A stretch of 64,000 nucleotides of DNA from Bacteroidales bacterium UBA5197 (GTDB lineage: Bacteria > Bacteroidota > Bacteroidia > Bacteroidales > Lentimicrobiaceae), in NCBI GenBank assembly GCA_002412885.1, contig DHVX01000033.1:122019-186018 (forward strand). Direction: 5' to 3'. Positions 8,416 through 17,910 of the stretch are shown here, in pieces. The notes under the pieces were generated by a model. It ran no database searches and was not told the DNA's origin. It was given only the letters and a program-made list of their open reading frames with translations. Within the stretch, counting starts at the first letter, position 1, and each line of letters begins with the position of its first letter. Position numbers and translations under genes: made by a program.

Positions 8416-10869
8416 TTACCTGAAATAAACCAGCGTTACTCCATGTCCGCCACGTTCGATGCTTTCATCTTCATACCGAACTACTTCAGGCGTATCGCGA
8501 AGGTATGATTGCAGAATGTTGCGTAACACTCCATCACCTTTCCCATGAAGAATGCGCACTTCATTTACTCTGAGTAAAATGGCCTGATCGATATAACGGG
8601 CAATTGCTTGCTGAGCTTCATCTGCTTTTTTGCCACGAATGTCAATCGACATCCTGAAGTCGGCCATTTTGTCATTCAACTGGTGAATCACACTGGCAGA
8701 TGGCTTGCTAAACTTCTGATTGGCCTCCCAGGTCCTGATTTCAGCATACGTCGCCTGAATCAGCTTGTCAATGGTTGTTCTCAGTTTTACTGAACCAAAC
8801 AAAACAGTAGCTTGTTTTCCCTTTAATTCATCAATCTTTCCAATACTGTCCTGACCCTCAATTTTTACAAGGCTCCCTTGTTTTAATGGGCCAGGTGGTT
8901 TTTCGGAAGGAATGGATTTTTGCGATTTTACCATAAAGGTTTCAGGAGTATCTTCTTCCTTTCCTTCGGAGAGAAGCGCATCCTTTGCTTTAGCTAGTTT
9001 CTCGCGTAAGTCGCGTGCAATTGCATTGTCAGCCTTGCTTTCCTTTATTTCCCTGATGGTGTTTTCAATCAGTTTGTTTGAATTATCGAGCAGTTGCTGC
9101 GCTTTTTGTTTGGCTTCTTTAAGCATATCCTGCCGGCGGCTTTCAAGACTGCTGAGCAGGGTTTCATAACGGCTGACCAACGAGGCCAAAGTCTCGTCAG
9201 CAACTTTCAGATCAGTTTTTTTCTGGTCAATTATTTTTTTATCTACTTCCAGCTGAGCGAGTTGCTTTTCGAAGTCGAGTTGAGTCTGGCTGATTTTTGA
9301 AGTTGCAACGGCAAGCACCTGCTCCGGGAAGCCTATTTTCCGCGCAATTTCAAATGCAAAGGAGCTTCCCGGTTTTCCCGGACTTAATCTGAATAGCGGC
9401 TGCATAGCCAGTGTGTCATAAAGCATGGCTGCATTAAAAATTCCGGAGAATTTATCAGCCATCAGTTTCAGGTTTGTATAGTGAGTGGTAATTATTCCAA
9501 AGCAGCCTTGTTCATTTAACTTTTCGAGACTGGCTTCGGCCATAGCACCTCCCAGTTGGGGTTCGGTTCCTGCTCCAAATTCATCAATCAGTATAAGGGA
9601 TTTATTATCGGCATGTTCAATGAAATGCCTGATATGAATAAGGTGTGAACTATAGGTGCTCAGGTCGTTTTCGAGGGATTGTTCATCACCAATCTCAAGA
9701 AAGATCTTACTGAAGATGCCTGCTTTTGAGTCTTCACTCACAGGGATAAGCAAACCACACTGAAGCATGTACTGAAGAAGTGCTGCAGTTTTCAGACACA
9801 CAGATTTACCTCCGGCATTGGGACCACTAATGACCATTATCCGCTCTTCGCTATTGAGAGATATCTCCTGATCAACAATTTTACGACCTTGTTGCCTGAG
9901 TGCAAGCATTAACAATGGATGAATGGCTTTACGCCATTGAATAACAGGTTCATTGCTGAGTTCCGGTTTTACAGCGCCCATATCAATGGCCAGCAATGCT
10001 TTGGCCCTAACAAAATCTATGCGCCCAAGAAATTCATAATAGTTTAACAGTTCAGGGATAAAAGGCCGCAGGAAATTAGAAAAGTCTATCAATATACGCG
10101 TGATTTCCTGCCTTTCTTCCACCCTGAGGTTCTGGATTTCGTTGTTGATCTCAAAAACCTCAGCCGGTTCAATATAAACAGTGTGGCCGGTAGCAGAAGT
10201 GTCATGTACATATCCGGCCAGTTTGCGCTTGTTTGATGCCGGCAATGGAATCACCAGGCGGCCGTTGCGTATTGTCAATCCTGCATCATCCTGTGCAATA
10301 CCTTCACGTCTGGCTGCAGCCATAATCTGGTTTATGCGCCGGTCAACTCCCGATACACGGCTGCCAATTTCCTTGCGAATGCTGAAAAGTTTGTCGCTGG
10401 CTTTGTCGCGGATTTCCGATTTATCATCCAGAATTTTGTCGATCTGCTTAATTATTGATTGATCTGGAATTTCGGCCAAAGCCATTTTATGAAGATAGGG
10501 GTAGCGTTCCTGATCGAGTTTTTGCAGATAGTGGATTATCCCGGTAATGGCAATGAGTGAGAGCCGGAGTTCGGACATGTGTTCAGGTTCAGTAAATGTG
10601 CCCGGAAGTCTGATGCGAAGCAGTTCTTCAGTTAAATCGTAATAATCCTGAGCAGGAAAGTTCCCAACAAACCGGAGTAAGTAAAGCATTTCATCGGCAG
10701 AACCAATTAATTCGCTGATTTTTTCAAAGCCATCAGTAAATTCAGTCTGCCTGGTAAGTTCAGCTCCGCGGCTGCTCAGGCAATGTCGTTGCAGCATCTG
10801 ACGGATTTGGTCAAATCCGGTTTTGATCTCAAAGCTATCGGGGTAAATCACTTCTTTAATTTTCGGCAA
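8416..10869 (-). CDS. mutS2: endonuclease MutS2
   Basis: An 817-residue MutS2. It has a MutS-type core and clamp, the ABC ATPase with Walker A GPNAGGKS (about 349-356) and LIDEFGAGTEPQ Walker B, a long coiled coil (about 505-610), a KOW-like strand region and a C-terminal Smr nuclease domain with DIRG and HGKGDGVLR. Relatives suppress homologous recombination or rescue collided ribosomes. The first in-frame start is a TTG at 10869; the GTG at 10851 (VIYPDSFEIKTGFDQIR) aligns better with the usual MIYP-type start of relatives and may be the true one. It begins 9 bases after the CHAT gene stop, so the two may be coupled. Confidence 0.94.
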   Translation of the reverse strand: MPKIKEVIYPDSFEIKTGFDQIRQMLQRHCLSSRGAELTRQTEFTDGFEKISELIGSADEMLYLLRFVGNFPAQDYYDLTEELLRIRLPGTFTEPEHMSELRLSLIAITGIIHYLQKLDQERYPYLHKMALAEIPDQSIIKQIDKILDDKSEIRDKASDKLFSIRKEIGSRVSGVDRRINQIMAAARREGIAQDDAGLTIRNGRLVIPLPASNKRKLAGYVHDTSATGHTVYIEPAEVFEINNEIQNLRVEERQEITRILIDFSNFLRPFIPELLNYYEFLGRIDFVRAKALLAIDMGAVKPELSNEPVIQWRKAIHPLLMLALRQQGRKIVDQEISLNSEERIMVISGPNAGGKSVCLKTAALLQYMLQCGLLIPVSEDSKAGIFSKIFLEIGDEQSLENDLSTYSSHLIHIRHFIEHADNKSLILIDEFGAGTEPQLGGAMAEASLEKLNEQGCFGIITTHYTNLKLMADKFSGIFNAAMLYDTLAMQPLFRLSPGKPGSSFAFEIARKIGFPEQVLAVATSKISQTQLDFEKQLAQLEVDKKIIDQKKTDLKVADETLASLVSRYETLLSSLESRRQDMLKEAKQKAQQLLDNSNKLIENTIREIKESKADNAIARDLREKLAKAKDALLSEGKEEDTPETFMVKSQKSIPSEKPPGPLKQGSLVKIEGQDSIGKIDELKGKQATVLFGSVKLRTTIDKLIQATYAEIRTWEANQKFSKPSASVIHQLNDKMADFRMSIDIRGKKADEAQQAIARYIDQAILLRVNEVRILHGKGDGVLRNILQSYLRDTPEVVRYEDESIERGGHGVTLVYFR

Positions 10870-10878
10870 AAATAGGCA

Positions 10879-13800
10879 TTAATCAGCAGAGGGAGGCAAA
10901 GTGTCCGTTTCAACTTTCAAAGCATGACTTCTTTTCCGGAGAAAAACAGAAACAATAGAAACAATGGAAGCCAGAGCAATTACCAGGTAAAATATATTGA
11001 GCCAGATGGGTTTAAACAGTTTCATCGGACTGTAATCACCGATGGTAACATAAGCAGCCCAATAATAGGGGTGAGATCTCAGCATATTTCCTTCGGCCAG
11101 CATATCGAGCTTGGCTTGCCGCAGCGCCTCATCTTTTGGCATGCCTTTGTCAAGGTATTGGTAAAAACTTGTTACAATCTGCGCACTCGCCTGATCTTCA
11201 ACCGACCACATCGTCATTACAATACTTGGAACACCAGCATATACAAAGCCACGGGCCAGATTCATGATGCCTTCGCCTTTGAGCAGTTTTCCTGTTCCTG
11301 TATTGCATGCACTCAGCACAGCCAGCCCTGCATTCAGTTCCATCCCAAACAGTTCATATGTGTTGAGCATGCCGTCATCAGTTGAATCAGCATCCTGATA
11401 GAACACAAGCTTCGAAAGCATGGGTTTCTCATTGTTGATCAGGGTGTGCATGGCGAAGTGAAGTATATTGTACTCCGAAGCAATGCTTTTAAAAGATTGC
11501 TCAGTTGCTTTTTCGCCCTTAAGCGTTTTCCCGGAGAGTACTTTTCTGATTTCACGTATCTCATTTTCAACTCCCGGAATGGGAAGCAGATATACTGTAT
11601 TTCCGGTTTCATCAACAAAACCATCATCTTTCAGGTTGGTAAGATTCTGATATGATGGAGCCATTGCCAGTAAATTTTTAACTGGTCTTCGGGTGGCTTT
11701 CTGAAGGTTGGAGTATTGCAGTGCAGCCGAGGCGCTGTAACTGATGATATGATCATAGATAAGAAAGGGGAGGTTCCTGAAGTTCATGGTCGTGGTATCA
11801 GCCTGAGAAGTCAGAAGCATATCAAACGAAATGAAGCCGATTTCGGCATCAGGAATTATGATCAGTTTTTTATCATCGTTGATGCTCTTGACCGGTTTAA
11901 GTAAGTCAAGGTACAATGAATGCGCAGCATTGACATACTTCAGATAGTCAGTTTTGCGAATACTCAATAAATCGTTTGCAGTGGTTGAAGAGGTCAGCGT
12001 TCTTATGTTTTCTCTGAAGTCATTCCCTGTTTTGTGTTTAATTACTTCAAACTTTTCCTGATTAAGTACAAAAATGTACAATAATGTATCGGTGAGTGCA
12101 TACTCAATTAATGTTCTGCCAGGCTCAAGATTCTGCTTTATATTTTCGATATCCAGAACAGGTTCCTTGTACTTAAGACTATAATAATCAGGATATACCC
12201 GCTCAAGAACTTTAATGAGACTGTCGTATCTTCCTTCAAGATCAAATGCCAGTGACTCCCAAAGCCTGATTCTGTCTTTGGCAGGTTCAGGTTTGAGTTG
12301 TTCTTCATAAATATATCTTGCATAGGAACTCAGCTCAAGTTTGAGTTTATTTTCAAGTTTGAGAATATTTTCAGGAATTTTTCCGTACTGCCTTGCTTCA
12401 ACATCCATCATCGATGCCAGCAAAACTGCAGACTTTCCTTTGTCAGAATACCTGAAAGCCTCTTCAGCATAAAATGAATCATCAGTAATTTTATATAGCT
12501 CTGTGGCCACTTTCACTGCGTCGAGGTAAGTCTTTCGTTCATCTTCTGATATCAGTAACTTACTTTCTTCGTTCTGATACATTGAACGGAGTTTTTCCAC
12601 TACTTTCACCGAAAGTTTGTAGGTCTCAAGACTATGTTGAAGCATGGGTATGTCATTTGATGACGCAGCCAGCGTAAATAATGCATTTGCCTTCCCGTTC
12701 AGCGCATTTATAAGGTAACGATCAGGAATAAGATCTTTTTCGGTGGGGTTGGTTGTGAAGTCTGTAGTATTGTAACTGCTGATCAATGCGACGATTGCCC
12801 TTTGGTATTGGTCAAGCGCTTGTTTCGGATCAGGAGTGGCCATGTAATAGTGTCCAAGGTGCAGATGATTATTTGAGACTTCCCGACTATCACTTCCATA
12901 ATTTGCTTCTGAAATTTTAAGGGCAGTGGTGAACATTTTATATCCGAGGTCATCACGGTTGCTGCTCAATTGAAAGTAACCATAACGGGTGCAAAGCAAA
13001 GCGGTTTCGGGATGGTCAGTCCCAAGCAGTTTATCAGCCAGAAATATAGCTCTCTTGTATAGCTCCGCAGCTTTTTCTGATTCGTTCATGGCAGTATAAA
13101 GGCTAGCCATGTTGCTATAGGTTTTAATTACATTCGGATTATTTTCTTCTGATGGTATGCTGGACTGATAATAACGAAGTGCATTGTCAAACTCACCCTT
13201 CTTTTCAAGTACATAACCAATGTTCATATTCAGCGATAGTATAAGTGGATGACCTTCAACATAGTTTTTCTCGGCAATCGAAAGCGCCTTCCTGAAATAA
13301 CTTAATGCTTTTTCATAATCAGCCAGATGAACGTATATCTGCCCCTTATTCATATATAGGCTGCTCAGGTCAATGTGCTCTACACCCAATCTGTTGGTGA
13401 GAATGTTTTCCGCACGATCATAGTATAAAATAGCGTCATTTTCTTTATAGGCAAGTACAAGCAATCTTCCCATATTTAAGAATGACATTGCAAGTGAAGG
13501 ATCGTCTGGTTTTAAAATGCGTTGATTAATTTCAATGGATCTGGAAAATGCTTCACCGGCCCTTTCATAATTGCCTTCCTGTGCATGGATTATGGCAGCA
13601 TTTTGAATAAACATGGCAAGGTCAGCATCATTGGGTTTTTTACGCTTTAGTTCAAGTTCGTAAGCCCTTGTGTATGCTGAAATGGCTTGCTGGTATTTTC
13701 TGGTATGGAAATAAATATTGCCGGTGGCATTATAAGTCATTGCCAGAAGTGTGTCTTCGTTCCCATTTGATTGGATACGGGTTTCAATGCTGGTATTCAG

Positions 13801-14262
13801 TATGATCAGGGCGCTGTCGTAACTGCCTTTGTCCATTAGTAATACACCCTGTTTGTGTTTTATATCTGCCAGCAGACTTTTATTGGTATTTAGTTTTTCC
13901 AGCAGGGTGATTTCTGCTGAGTGTATCAATTGCCTCGCATTGCTTCCGTTACTTCGCACCCTTTCGATATCAGCCATCCGGATAAGGGTATGTATATACC
14001 TATCCCAATTGTTGGTATTCTGATAATTGCTTAAAGCCAGTTCAAAGTATTTATATGCGCTGTCGTACTCAAAACTTTGATGAAACTGCTCGGCCAATTT
14101 AAAAAGGTCGGTCTGGCTGCGGGTAACAATTTTTTTTTCAGGGCTTCTGGTGCTGTCTTTGTCTGTAATTTCGGTGCAGCTTACAGTAAAAAATGCCAGA
14201 ACAAGGAGAGGAAGAGCCTGTTTGAGATTCAAGGGTAAAAGTATATTACAATTTAATAGCAT
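10879..14262 (-). CDS. membrane-tethered TPR-CHAT protease-like protein
   Basis: A 1127-residue protein. A signal sequence ends in the lipobox TVSC (Cys29). About 12 tetratricopeptide repeats follow to about residue 560, then a helical linker and a C-terminal CHAT (caspase HetF-like) domain at about 760-1075. The caspase-type dyad appears intact: His939 in FAMHT and Cys986 in SACNTGTG. A hydrophobic segment with a trailing RKR at about 1085-1107 looks like a second membrane anchor. The enzyme domain would sit in the periplasm. The frame is open to 14313, but the promoter at 14295-14326 makes the ATG at 14262 the likely start. It is near a T9SS dockerin gene and an ECF sigma/TPR pair. Substrate and activator are unknown. 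Confidence 0.85.
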   Translation of the reverse strand: MLLNCNILLPLNLKQALPLLVLAFFTVSCTEITDKDSTRSPEKKIVTRSQTDLFKLAEQFHQSFEYDSAYKYFELALSNYQNTNNWDRYIHTLIRMADIERVRSNGSNARQLIHSAEITLLEKLNTNKSLLADIKHKQGVLLMDKGSYDSALIILNTSIETRIQSNGNEDTLLAMTYNATGNIYFHTRKYQQAISAYTRAYELELKRKKPNDADLAMFIQNAAIIHAQEGNYERAGEAFSRSIEINQRILKPDDPSLAMSFLNMGRLLVLAYKENDAILYYDRAENILTNRLGVEHIDLSSLYMNKGQIYVHLADYEKALSYFRKALSIAEKNYVEGHPLILSLNMNIGYVLEKKGEFDNALRYYQSSIPSEENNPNVIKTYSNMASLYTAMNESEKAAELYKRAIFLADKLLGTDHPETALLCTRYGYFQLSSNRDDLGYKMFTTALKISEANYGSDSREVSNNHLHLGHYYMATPDPKQALDQYQRAIVALISSYNTTDFTTNPTEKDLIPDRYLINALNGKANALFTLAASSNDIPMLQHSLETYKLSVKVVEKLRSMYQNEESKLLISEDERKTYLDAVKVATELYKITDDSFYAEEAFRYSDKGKSAVLLASMMDVEARQYGKIPENILKLENKLKLELSSYARYIYEEQLKPEPAKDRIRLWESLAFDLEGRYDSLIKVLERVYPDYYSLKYKEPVLDIENIKQNLEPGRTLIEYALTDTLLYIFVLNQEKFEVIKHKTGNDFRENIRTLTSSTTANDLLSIRKTDYLKYVNAAHSLYLDLLKPVKSINDDKKLIIIPDAEIGFISFDMLLTSQADTTTMNFRNLPFLIYDHIISYSASAALQYSNLQKATRRPVKNLLAMAPSYQNLTNLKDDGFVDETGNTVYLLPIPGVENEIREIRKVLSGKTLKGEKATEQSFKSIASEYNILHFAMHTLINNEKPMLSKLVFYQDADSTDDGMLNTYELFGMELNAGLAVLSACNTGTGKLLKGEGIMNLARGFVYAGVPSIVMTMWSVEDQASAQIVTSFYQYLDKGMPKDEALRQAKLDMLAEGNMLRSHPYYWAAYVTIGDYSPMKLFKPIWLNIFYLVIALASIVSIVSVFLRKRSHALKVETDTLPPSAD

Positions 14263-14294
14263 TTGAGGGTGCGGAGTTAAATCCTGCCATGGTA

Positions 14295-14326
14295 CAAATG
14301 TAAAAAAATACAATTACAGATTACAA
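14295..14326 (-). promoter_or_regulatory. promoter of the TPR-CHAT gene
   Basis: Minus strand TTG, 21 bases, TACATTTG. It predicts a leader of about 26 bases before the ATG at 14262 and rules out the longer frame. Confidence 0.6.
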
Positions 14327-14480
14327 GTTCTTTGGATTATTTTTTAACTGAAAGGCGGTAGTATTTAACTTTCGCAAAAATAGACTCAGTTTTAAGTGCA
14401 ATAAGTGTTTCCAGATAGAAATCAATCAGGGTGTTCACCCAGAGTTTACTTCAGATAAATTCTATAAAGGTATATGGTTA

Positions 14481-14514
14481 AAAATAAAACAGGGGGCTCG
14501 TCAGCCCCCTGTTT
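14481..14514 (-). terminator. intrinsic terminator after the T9SS dockerin gene
   Basis: Perfect 12-bp stem (AAACAGGGGGCT and its complement), 4-base loop and T-rich tail on the minus strand, about 22 bases after the stop at 14536. Confidence 0.88.
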
Positions 14515-14535
14515 ACCACAAAACCAGCATGATTA

Positions 14536-15753
14536 TTAACGTGTAATGATCATTCTTTTAGTTTCATTCACGGAAATGAGTCCGTTTATATTTAAGGTAT
14601 AGTAATAGACACCGGCATCAAGTCCATCGGCATTAAAACGATAAACATAGGTGCCTGGTTTGGCGGTTTCGTTGATCAGGTTTCTGACCAACTGGCCGTT
14701 TTGGTTGAAGAGTTTAAGACTTACATTGCCTTCGGCAGGCACAGTATAAGCTATTGAAGTACTTCCGTTGAACGGGTTGGGGAAGTTGGTATTCAGGTAG
14801 CTTTTTGATGAAGTAAATACTGGAAGTGTGAAGCTTGTGCCAATCTGATCGCCACTGGCATTGCTGAAGTGGCTGACTGGGTCAAGTTCAAACCTGATGT
14901 CCTCGCCATTGTGGCTGGCGCTTGTGGTAGCTTTTATGGTTACAATTGCTTGTTCAGGGTTTACTGTTGATGAAATGCCTGATTGATTGATCCAGTTGAT
15001 GCGGATTTCTCCATTGCTAACCGACATGTTAAGATCACCAAGAGGGCTGCTGATGTCAGAAATACTGACTAGATTTTCAGGGTACCTGATTACTATGCCC
15101 ATGGCAGCAGCTTCGGTAAGGTCATTAGCTTTTATATTAACGTCAAATTCCCTGCTGATGGCTAGTTCGTTGTAGCTAACTTCAATAGCGGCATAATCTC
15201 GGGTGGTAGGTACAAAGGTTCCGTTAACATCTCCTGAACTTGATCCGCCGACAGTAGGCACATTGGATTTTGCACCACTATGTACAAAAGTAACATCCTG
15301 AAACACCCATGGTCCGACCGGGAAAGGATATCCCTGGATAAACCATCCAAGAACAACAGTCCAGTAATCGTTCCAGGTAACTGTTCCATCTCCGTCAACA
15401 TCGGCTGCCAACTGCTGAATTGGAGTAAATGGATAAATGCCTATCAGGTGCATAAACATCAGGAGTGCATCACCCATGGTAACACCACCAGCTGAAATCT
15501 GTGTAGTTACTTGCATTGTGTAAGTTCCATAAGGAACATTCGGAAAGAGGTAGCTTCCGTTGAGTTCGGTAATGGCATTGGCCACAACAGTTCCATCAAC
15601 ATCAATAAGTTGAACATCAGCCAAAGGCACTGGCTTGTTTGGCTTCAGGTGGTAATAAACCGAGCCGGTAACATCTGCCTGAGGAAATGCCTGAACGGTA
15701 ATAAGCAGCATGACTGACAATGCTGCTGTGAATAGTGTAATTCTCTTTTTCAT
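14536..15753 (-). CDS. T9SS-sorted surface protein with dockerin-like and cohesin-like regions
   Basis: A 405-residue exported protein. A signal peptide (1 to about 25) precedes a prealbumin/SdrD-like beta domain (about 28-85). Next comes a dockerin-type calcium segment: a degenerate first half (GGVTMGDALLMF) and a good loop at residues 118-129 (DVDGDGTVTWND). A cohesin-like beta domain follows (about 180-300). The end, about 325-405, is a type A T9SS sorting domain with NFPNPFNGST near its start and GLDAGVYYYTL near its end. It should cross the outer membrane by T9SS and be cell-bound or released. It may be structural or an adhesin partner. It has its own promoter and terminator. Confidence 0.85.
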   Translation of the reverse strand: MKKRITLFTAALSVMLLITVQAFPQADVTGSVYYHLKPNKPVPLADVQLIDVDGTVVANAITELNGSYLFPNVPYGTYTMQVTTQISAGGVTMGDALLMFMHLIGIYPFTPIQQLAADVDGDGTVTWNDYWTVVLGWFIQGYPFPVGPWVFQDVTFVHSGAKSNVPTVGGSSSGDVNGTFVPTTRDYAAIEVSYNELAISREFDVNIKANDLTEAAAMGIVIRYPENLVSISDISSPLGDLNMSVSNGEIRINWINQSGISSTVNPEQAIVTIKATTSASHNGEDIRFELDPVSHFSNASGDQIGTSFTLPVFTSSKSYLNTNFPNPFNGSTSIAYTVPAEGNVSLKLFNQNGQLVRNLINETAKPGTYVYRFNADGLDAGVYYYTLNINGLISVNETKRMIITR

Positions 15754-16440
15754 TTTTTCACGGGGTTTTGTTGTTCATAATCGGGTTTGTTTGTGGTTAT
15801 TTTTTCGTTTTTTGATCTTGGAATCAAAAATTAAACAGATCAGCCGTGGTGTTATTTTGTAAATTATTCCGGGGTTTTCATTTCCTGAAATAACTATGAA
15901 AAAATCTTTTGGATTTTATTCAATAGAACCAAAATACTGTTTCAATCAACTTTTTTTCTTGCCGCAAAGCTAAAATAATTGCAAAGAGTACAAGAGTCAC
16001 TTATTCAACACTTTATCCGGAAACTTTAAAAAGGTAATACCAATTAAGTGAAAAATTTATCATTTATTTTTTAACATATTTTTAACTATCAGTAAATCAG
16101 GCGTATAAACTTTAGAAAAAAAATCAGATAGATTTGTTTTTTTTGCGTTTTATATTTTTAACAGACCTAAAATGCAGTATTTTTGGGAAATTATTGAGAA
16201 GCACGGATTACTTTTAAACCGGAATGCTATTATTATAGGATTAAAGAGGTTAAGATTCAGTCCGGATTGTTGTTATTGCAAACTGAGAACAGTGAACTTG
16301 GTTTTAATCTGATTAAATGTTTTAAGATGTTCAAATACAGCAAATTAACAAGGATATGAGGATTGTTGATAACTCTTTTCTCAAAAAAAGTGATGAAATG
16401 GTATTACCTTTTTGTTAAATCCGGATAAAGTAACAGAATT
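15754..16440. other. AT-rich divergent intergenic region (dockerin gene / sigma factor)
   Basis: A 687-base region with no gene. It holds the minus-strand promoter described separately, and two plus-strand TAnnTTTG matches (TAGATTTG at 16129-16136, TATTTTTG at 16178-16185) without convincing -33 elements. These could start a long sigma-factor leader of about 250 bases. No strong hairpin is seen. Confidence 0.4.
15965..15993 (-). promoter_or_regulatory. putative promoter of the T9SS dockerin gene
   Basis: Minus strand TTG, 18 bases, TAGCTTTG. It would give a leader of about 205 bases, unusually long for this window, so confidence is moderate. Confidence 0.45.
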
Positions 16441-17022
16441 ATGATCCACTACTCTGATGAAGCAATCATAGAAGGCCTGCGCTTACGGAGTGATTACATC
16501 ATCAAGTATATGTATCAGGAGATGTTTCCGATGATACGTTACCTGGTAGTAAAGAATAGTGGAAATGATGAAGATGCTGAAGATGTATTTCAGGATGGAC
16601 TGATTGTAGTTTTCAAAAAAATCAGGGACCATGAATTAGATCTGACCTGTTCTTTCCGTACTTACATATATTCTGTATGCAGAAATATATGGCTTCAGAA
16701 ACTAAGCAAGCGCAAACAATATGCACGTGAGTTTAGCGATGTAGAATCCTTTGTTGATTTACCCGATAAAGTAGATCAGTTTCAGGAAGAAGAAATGGAA
16801 AAATACAGGCTTTACCAGCAGCATTTCCTTACCCTGGGTGAGGATTGTCAAAAGGTGTTGCTCTTGTTCATGAAAAAACAATCTCTGAAAGAAATTGCAT
16901 TAGAAATGGGTTACAAAACAGAAAAGTACGCGAAAACACGAAAATACCTCTGCAAAGAGGAATTAAAAAAGAGAATTATCAATGATCCCAAGTGCCATAA
17001 ATTCCTGTCCGATGACAAATAA
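16441..17022 (+). CDS. ECF-type RNA polymerase sigma factor
   Basis: A 193-residue sigma-70 family protein with only regions 2 and 4. Region 2 lies at about 10-85, with NDEDAEDVFQDGLIVVFKK as region 2.2 and TYIYSVCRNIWLQKL as 2.4. Region 4 lies at about 125-180, with QSLKEIALEMGYKTEKYAKT as its helix-turn-helix. It directs RNA polymerase to a small regulon, usually held inactive by an anti-sigma factor. The next gene overlaps it by 11 bases and encodes a membrane protein in the classic anti-sigma position, though without the usual zinc-binding HxxxCxxC motif. Confidence 0.9.
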   Translation: MIHYSDEAIIEGLRLRSDYIIKYMYQEMFPMIRYLVVKNSGNDEDAEDVFQDGLIVVFKKIRDHELDLTCSFRTYIYSVCRNIWLQKLSKRKQYAREFSDVESFVDLPDKVDQFQEEEMEKYRLYQQHFLTLGEDCQKVLLLFMKKQSLKEIALEMGYKTEKYAKTRKYLCKEELKKRIINDPKCHKFLSDDK

Positions 17023-17773
17023 ACTCAAGTATTCCCAGCTGATCGAAAGATTTATAGCCGGGGAAATGAAAGAGGATGAACTCCGGTGGTTTGGCAAGGA
17101 ATTACATTCCAACGCAGAACTATCGGCAGAGCTGAAGCTTGATAAGGATATCGATGACATTCTTCAGGATGAAGATGTTGTTGAGTTCCGGAGGAAGCTG
17201 ATCAGTGTATTTAACGAGTCGAAGCAGCAGGATGTTTCACCTAAAATTGTCAGAATGCAGCCACGCAGGTGGCAGATGGCCGCAGCCGCAGCTATTGCAG
17301 TACTGGTAATTGCTGGTGGAGCCCTGTTATTGACTCAGCAGCGCTCCTACACGGCCGAGAAGTTGTTCAGTATGTACTACGATTCCGAACGTACAATTGA
17401 ACTCACCCGTTCAGGCAACGCTAACATAGTGGAAGCTATTCTTAAATTTCAACAAAAAGATTACCAGGGGGCATCGCTTCTTTTTGCTGAAATACTAGAT
17501 AAGGACAGCTCCAATATCGCAGTATGGTTTTACAATGGTATTTCCTACATCGAGACCAACCGTATCGAAGATGCCACAAAAGCATTCAGGTACATTATCG
17601 AAGACAGAAACAACCTCTATGTGGAACATGCCGAATGGTATCTCGGGCTGTGCTACCTGAAAAACGAGCAAATTGATTTTGCCGTTGAACAATTCCGCAA
17701 GATTGCGGCCGACCAACAGAACTATCATCACAAAGAAGCTGATAAAATTCTCGAAAAACTAGGCCGTAAGTAA
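17012..17773 (+). CDS. single-pass membrane TPR protein, candidate anti-sigma factor
   Basis: A 253-residue protein: a cytoplasmic N-terminus of about 85 residues (RFIAGEMKEDELRWFGKELH, like the N-terminal helices of anti-sigma proteins), one transmembrane helix at about 88-108 after basic residues, and a periplasmic part with about three TPR units (about 130-250). The ATG at 17012 is chosen; an upstream ATG at 16982 would extend the overlap with the sigma gene. Overlap with the ECF sigma gene suggests translational coupling and a sensor/anti-sigma role, with the TPRs sensing a periplasmic partner. This is inference; no anti-sigma domain can be named for certain. Confidence 0.72.
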   Translation: MTNKLKYSQLIERFIAGEMKEDELRWFGKELHSNAELSAELKLDKDIDDILQDEDVVEFRRKLISVFNESKQQDVSPKIVRMQPRRWQMAAAAAIAVLVIAGGALLLTQQRSYTAEKLFSMYYDSERTIELTRSGNANIVEAILKFQQKDYQGASLLFAEILDKDSSNIAVWFYNGISYIETNRIEDATKAFRYIIEDRNNLYVEHAEWYLGLCYLKNEQIDFAVEQFRKIAADQQNYHHKEADKILEKLGRK

Positions 17774-17810
17774 ACACACCCCGCAAAAAAGGATCATTGA
17801 TAACTAAAGA

Positions 17811-17836
17811 AAACCGGAGAAATCCGGTTTTTTTTT
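17811..17836 (+). terminator. intrinsic terminator of the sigma-TPR operon
   Basis: Perfect 8-bp stem AAACCGGA/TCCGGTTT with a GAAA tetraloop and a run of nine T, 38 bases after the stop at 17773. Confidence 0.88.
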
Positions 17837-17863
17837 ATGCTTAAATCACAAGAGGTGAATGGT

Positions 17864-17899
17864 CAAAAAAAAGAGGCTTACAAATAAATGTAAACCTCT
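17864..17899 (-). terminator. intrinsic terminator of the tRNA-Pro transcript
   Basis: Read on the minus strand, AGAGGTTTACA pairs with TGTAAGCCTCT (one G-T pair) around a 6-base loop, followed by eight T. It lies 12 bases after the tRNA 3' end. Confidence 0.82.
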
Positions 17900-17910
17900 T
17901 ATTGATCAGG

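Noticed and set aside
10924..11385. 153-codon open frame antisense to the CHAT domain
   Set aside because: Lies opposite the most conserved part of the CHAT protein; no independent coding sign.
11000..17773. The TPR-CHAT locus as part of a type III-E CRISPR system
   Set aside because: No Cas7-11, crRNA array or Csx30-like gene is seen; only the sigma/CHAT analogy remains.
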